Positions 42,411 through 43,732 of a stretch of 43,732 bases of DNA are shown piece after piece (within the stretch, counting starts at the first letter, position 1; each line of letters begins with the position of its first letter). The stretch spans positions 1 through 43,732 of the forward strand of contig JAIBEZ010000094.1 of the NCBI GenBank assembly GCA_019459485.1, in the 5' to 3' direction. Source of the stretch: Prolixibacteraceae bacterium. Lineage in GTDB: Bacteria > Bacteroidota > Bacteroidia > Bacteroidales > Prolixibacteraceae. A program made the position numbers and the translations under genes. The notes below the pieces were generated by a model, which saw only the letters and a program-made list of their open reading frames with translations, was not told the origin of the DNA and did no database searches.

Positions 42411-43454
42411 ATGGAAAAAAGTAAAAAAGTAAAACTCATTGCCTCCGTTGCTATAATACTACCAGCACTAATCGTGCTTTATTATTTTCTTCAGCCATTG
42501 GTCGATTACATCACTTATGGTCTGATCGGATTAAATGCTGATTCTCACCTTGGGGCATCGATCAACTTTTTCATATACGATACCATTAAAATCCTGATTT
42601 TGTTGTTTCTCATCAGTTCCTTAATGGGCTTGGTGAACGCTTATTTTCCGGTTGACAGGCTTCGCATTTATTTGACCACTAAAAAAATGTACGGTCTTCA
42701 GTACTTTTTTGCATCGTTGTTTGGAGCAATAACACCGTTTTGTTCCTGTTCGTCCATCCCACTTTTTATCGGCTTCGTGAAAGGTGGAATACCGCTCGGG
42801 GTAACCTTTGCTTTTTTGATTACTTCGCCTTTGGTAAACGAGGTTGCCGTAGCAATGTTCCTTGGTTTATTCGGAATAAAAGCAACCCTTATTTATGCAA
42901 TTAGCGGAATATTGCTCGGAACTGTTGGAGGATTTGTACTTGGTAAGTTCAAACTAGACAGGTATCTGTCCGACTGGGTAAAGGAAATTCAGGCCGCATC
43001 GGAACAGGAATCGGAACAATGGGAAATTGACAAAACTCCGTTTATCGACCGATTGCCAATTATCATCCGCGAGGGCTGGGATATTGTGCGGAAAGTTTTG
43101 TTGTATGTAATCATCGGGATTGGAATTGGTGCAGCCATGCACGGTTATGTTCCTGAAAATTTCTTTACCGAATATCTCTCCGCCGATAAATGGTATGCCG
43201 TTCCCCTGGCCGTAATTGCAGGGGTTCCGATGTATGGCAATGCCGCGGGAATTGTTCCGGTTATTCAGGTTTTTGTGGCGAAAGGCGTTCCGCTTGGTAC
43301 TGCACTGGCTTTTATGATGGCCGTCGTAGGATTATCATTGCCCGAAGCCACATTGCTCAAAAAAGTAATGAAGTGGAAACTTATCGGAATTTTCTTCGGA
43401 ACTATCACCATTTTTATAATTTTACTCGGATACTTATTTAATTTGATTTTATAA
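42411..43454 (+). CDS. arsP: DUF318/ArsP-type permease
   Basis: A 347-residue permease with about eight to ten transmembrane helices, of the SO_0444/ArsP (PF03773) family. The hallmark FGAITPFCSCSSIPLFIG has Cys111-Ser-Cys113. SPLVNEVAVAMFLGLFG follows, and the second half repeats the fold: VPMYGNAAGIVPVIQVFVAKG. ArsP members export trivalent organoarsenicals such as methylarsenite. Other members export Cu or Zn, so the substrate is inferred from the ars context. The soluble loop between the halves is Glu-rich (about 190-215). It has its own operator in front. Confidence 0.85.
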   Translation: MEKSKKVKLIASVAIILPALIVLYYFLQPLVDYITYGLIGLNADSHLGASINFFIYDTIKILILLFLISSLMGLVNAYFPVDRLRIYLTTKKMYGLQYFFASLFGAITPFCSCSSIPLFIGFVKGGIPLGVTFAFLITSPLVNEVAVAMFLGLFGIKATLIYAISGILLGTVGGFVLGKFKLDRYLSDWVKEIQAASEQESEQWEIDKTPFIDRLPIIIREGWDIVRKVLLYVIIGIGIGAAMHGYVPENFFTEYLSADKWYAVPLAVIAGVPMYGNAAGIVPVIQVFVAKGVPLGTALAFMMAVVGLSLPEATLLKKVMKWKLIGIFFGTITIFIILLGYLFNLIL

Positions 43455-43618
43455 TTTAAGAGTCTGGTGTCATGCAGCATTTTCAAATGGAGTGGTTGAT
43501 TGTATCACAAATGACTACAAGTGACGCTGGAAATAAGTGTAAAAAGACATTCATGAAGATTATAATAAGGTGAATGATTGTCTATACAAAAAGAATAACG
43601 AAGCAAAATCATAGAAAA

Positions 43619-43732
43619 ATGAAAAAACGATTTATCATACTCATTGACTTTTCGGAGTATTCGGGCAACCTGATACGGTATGCTTGCGATTGGGGCAAAC
43701 AAGCAAATGCGGAATTGCTTTTGGTTCATCAA
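43619..43732 (+). CDS. Universal stress protein, 5' part (truncated by window end)
   Basis: The frame starts at ATG 43619 (MKKRFIILIDFSEYSGNLIR) and is open to the end of the window, 38 codons. It matches the N-terminal beta-strand, ILIDFSEYS loop and first helix of UspA-like proteins (the LVPVDFSEYS..ALRYA type), followed by AELLLVHQ for strand 2. Only the N-terminal part is visible, so the ATP-binding glycine motif at the C terminus cannot be checked. It lies 164 bp after the permease gene; that gap shows no terminator or clear promoter. Confidence 0.75.
   Translation, partial: MKKRFIILIDFSEYSGNLIRYACDWGKQANAELLLVHQ

Noticed and set aside
1-43732. CRISPR array, tRNA or rRNA genes
   Set aside because: No regularly spaced direct repeats and no cloverleaf or rRNA-like sequence were recognised by eye; a tRNAscan or Infernal run would be decisive.

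Overview
The window looks like a chromosomal segment of a Bacteroidota member, probably a Bacteroidales/Marinilabiliales (Prolixibacteraceae-like) environmental bacterium. The reasons are a SusC/SusD polysaccharide-utilisation locus, many lipoprotein signal peptides, TAnnTTTG-type -7 promoter boxes, and typical Bacteroidota families (triple-Tyr/LuxR regulator, LytS/LytTR pair, FKBP lipoproteins beside NrnA and Ndk). The genus is not resolvable from the sequence alone.

Layout. 1-346: the 3' end of an IS630-like transposase, then a strong hairpin terminator. 347-14391: a beta-glucan utilisation locus with a membrane-spanning LuxR-type regulator, SusC, SusD, a PKD-containing surface glycan-binding lipoprotein, and GH3, GH16 and GH30 lipoprotein enzymes; laminarin or mixed beta-1,3/1,6-glucan is the likely substrate. 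A hairpin terminator lies between the binding proteins and the enzymes. 14474-23350: housekeeping and stress genes (YaaA, heptose epimerase, FolE, TerC plus a zinc-ribbon protein, two divergent beta-propeller lactonase-like proteins, a double CDGSH protein, a LytS/LytTR two-component pair). 23368-27190: a CPA2 cation/proton antiporter followed by a fused GT81-type glucosyl-3-phosphoglycerate synthase and HAD phosphatase, which suggests an osmotic-stress (glucosylglycerate) module.

27238-36745: a YciB-like/Nudix fusion, two FKBP lipoproteins with NrnA, Ndk, an RsmI-like methylase, a PhnP-like hydrolase, PabC/PabB, YggS, a DHOD-like protein and a HEAT-repeat protein. A REP-like inverted hairpin pair sits between two convergent genes. 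36960-38859: a two-gene RloA/RloB (AbiL-like) predicted phage-defence cassette; its promoter region carries a perfect 15-bp inverted repeat. 39050-40546: a lone ASKHA/2Fe-2S corrinoid-reductive-activator-like protein. 40671-43454: an arsenic-type operon, arsR-arsE-arsF-arsG-permease, with two matching operator palindromes. The window ends inside a universal-stress-protein gene.

The most unusual items are the GpgS-HAD fusion, the ars operon with its candidate trans-membrane thiol relay and twin operators, the RloAB cassette with its promoter repeat, the YciB-Nudix fusion whose start abuts a terminator, and the REP-like pair. No CRISPR array, rRNA or tRNA was recognised.
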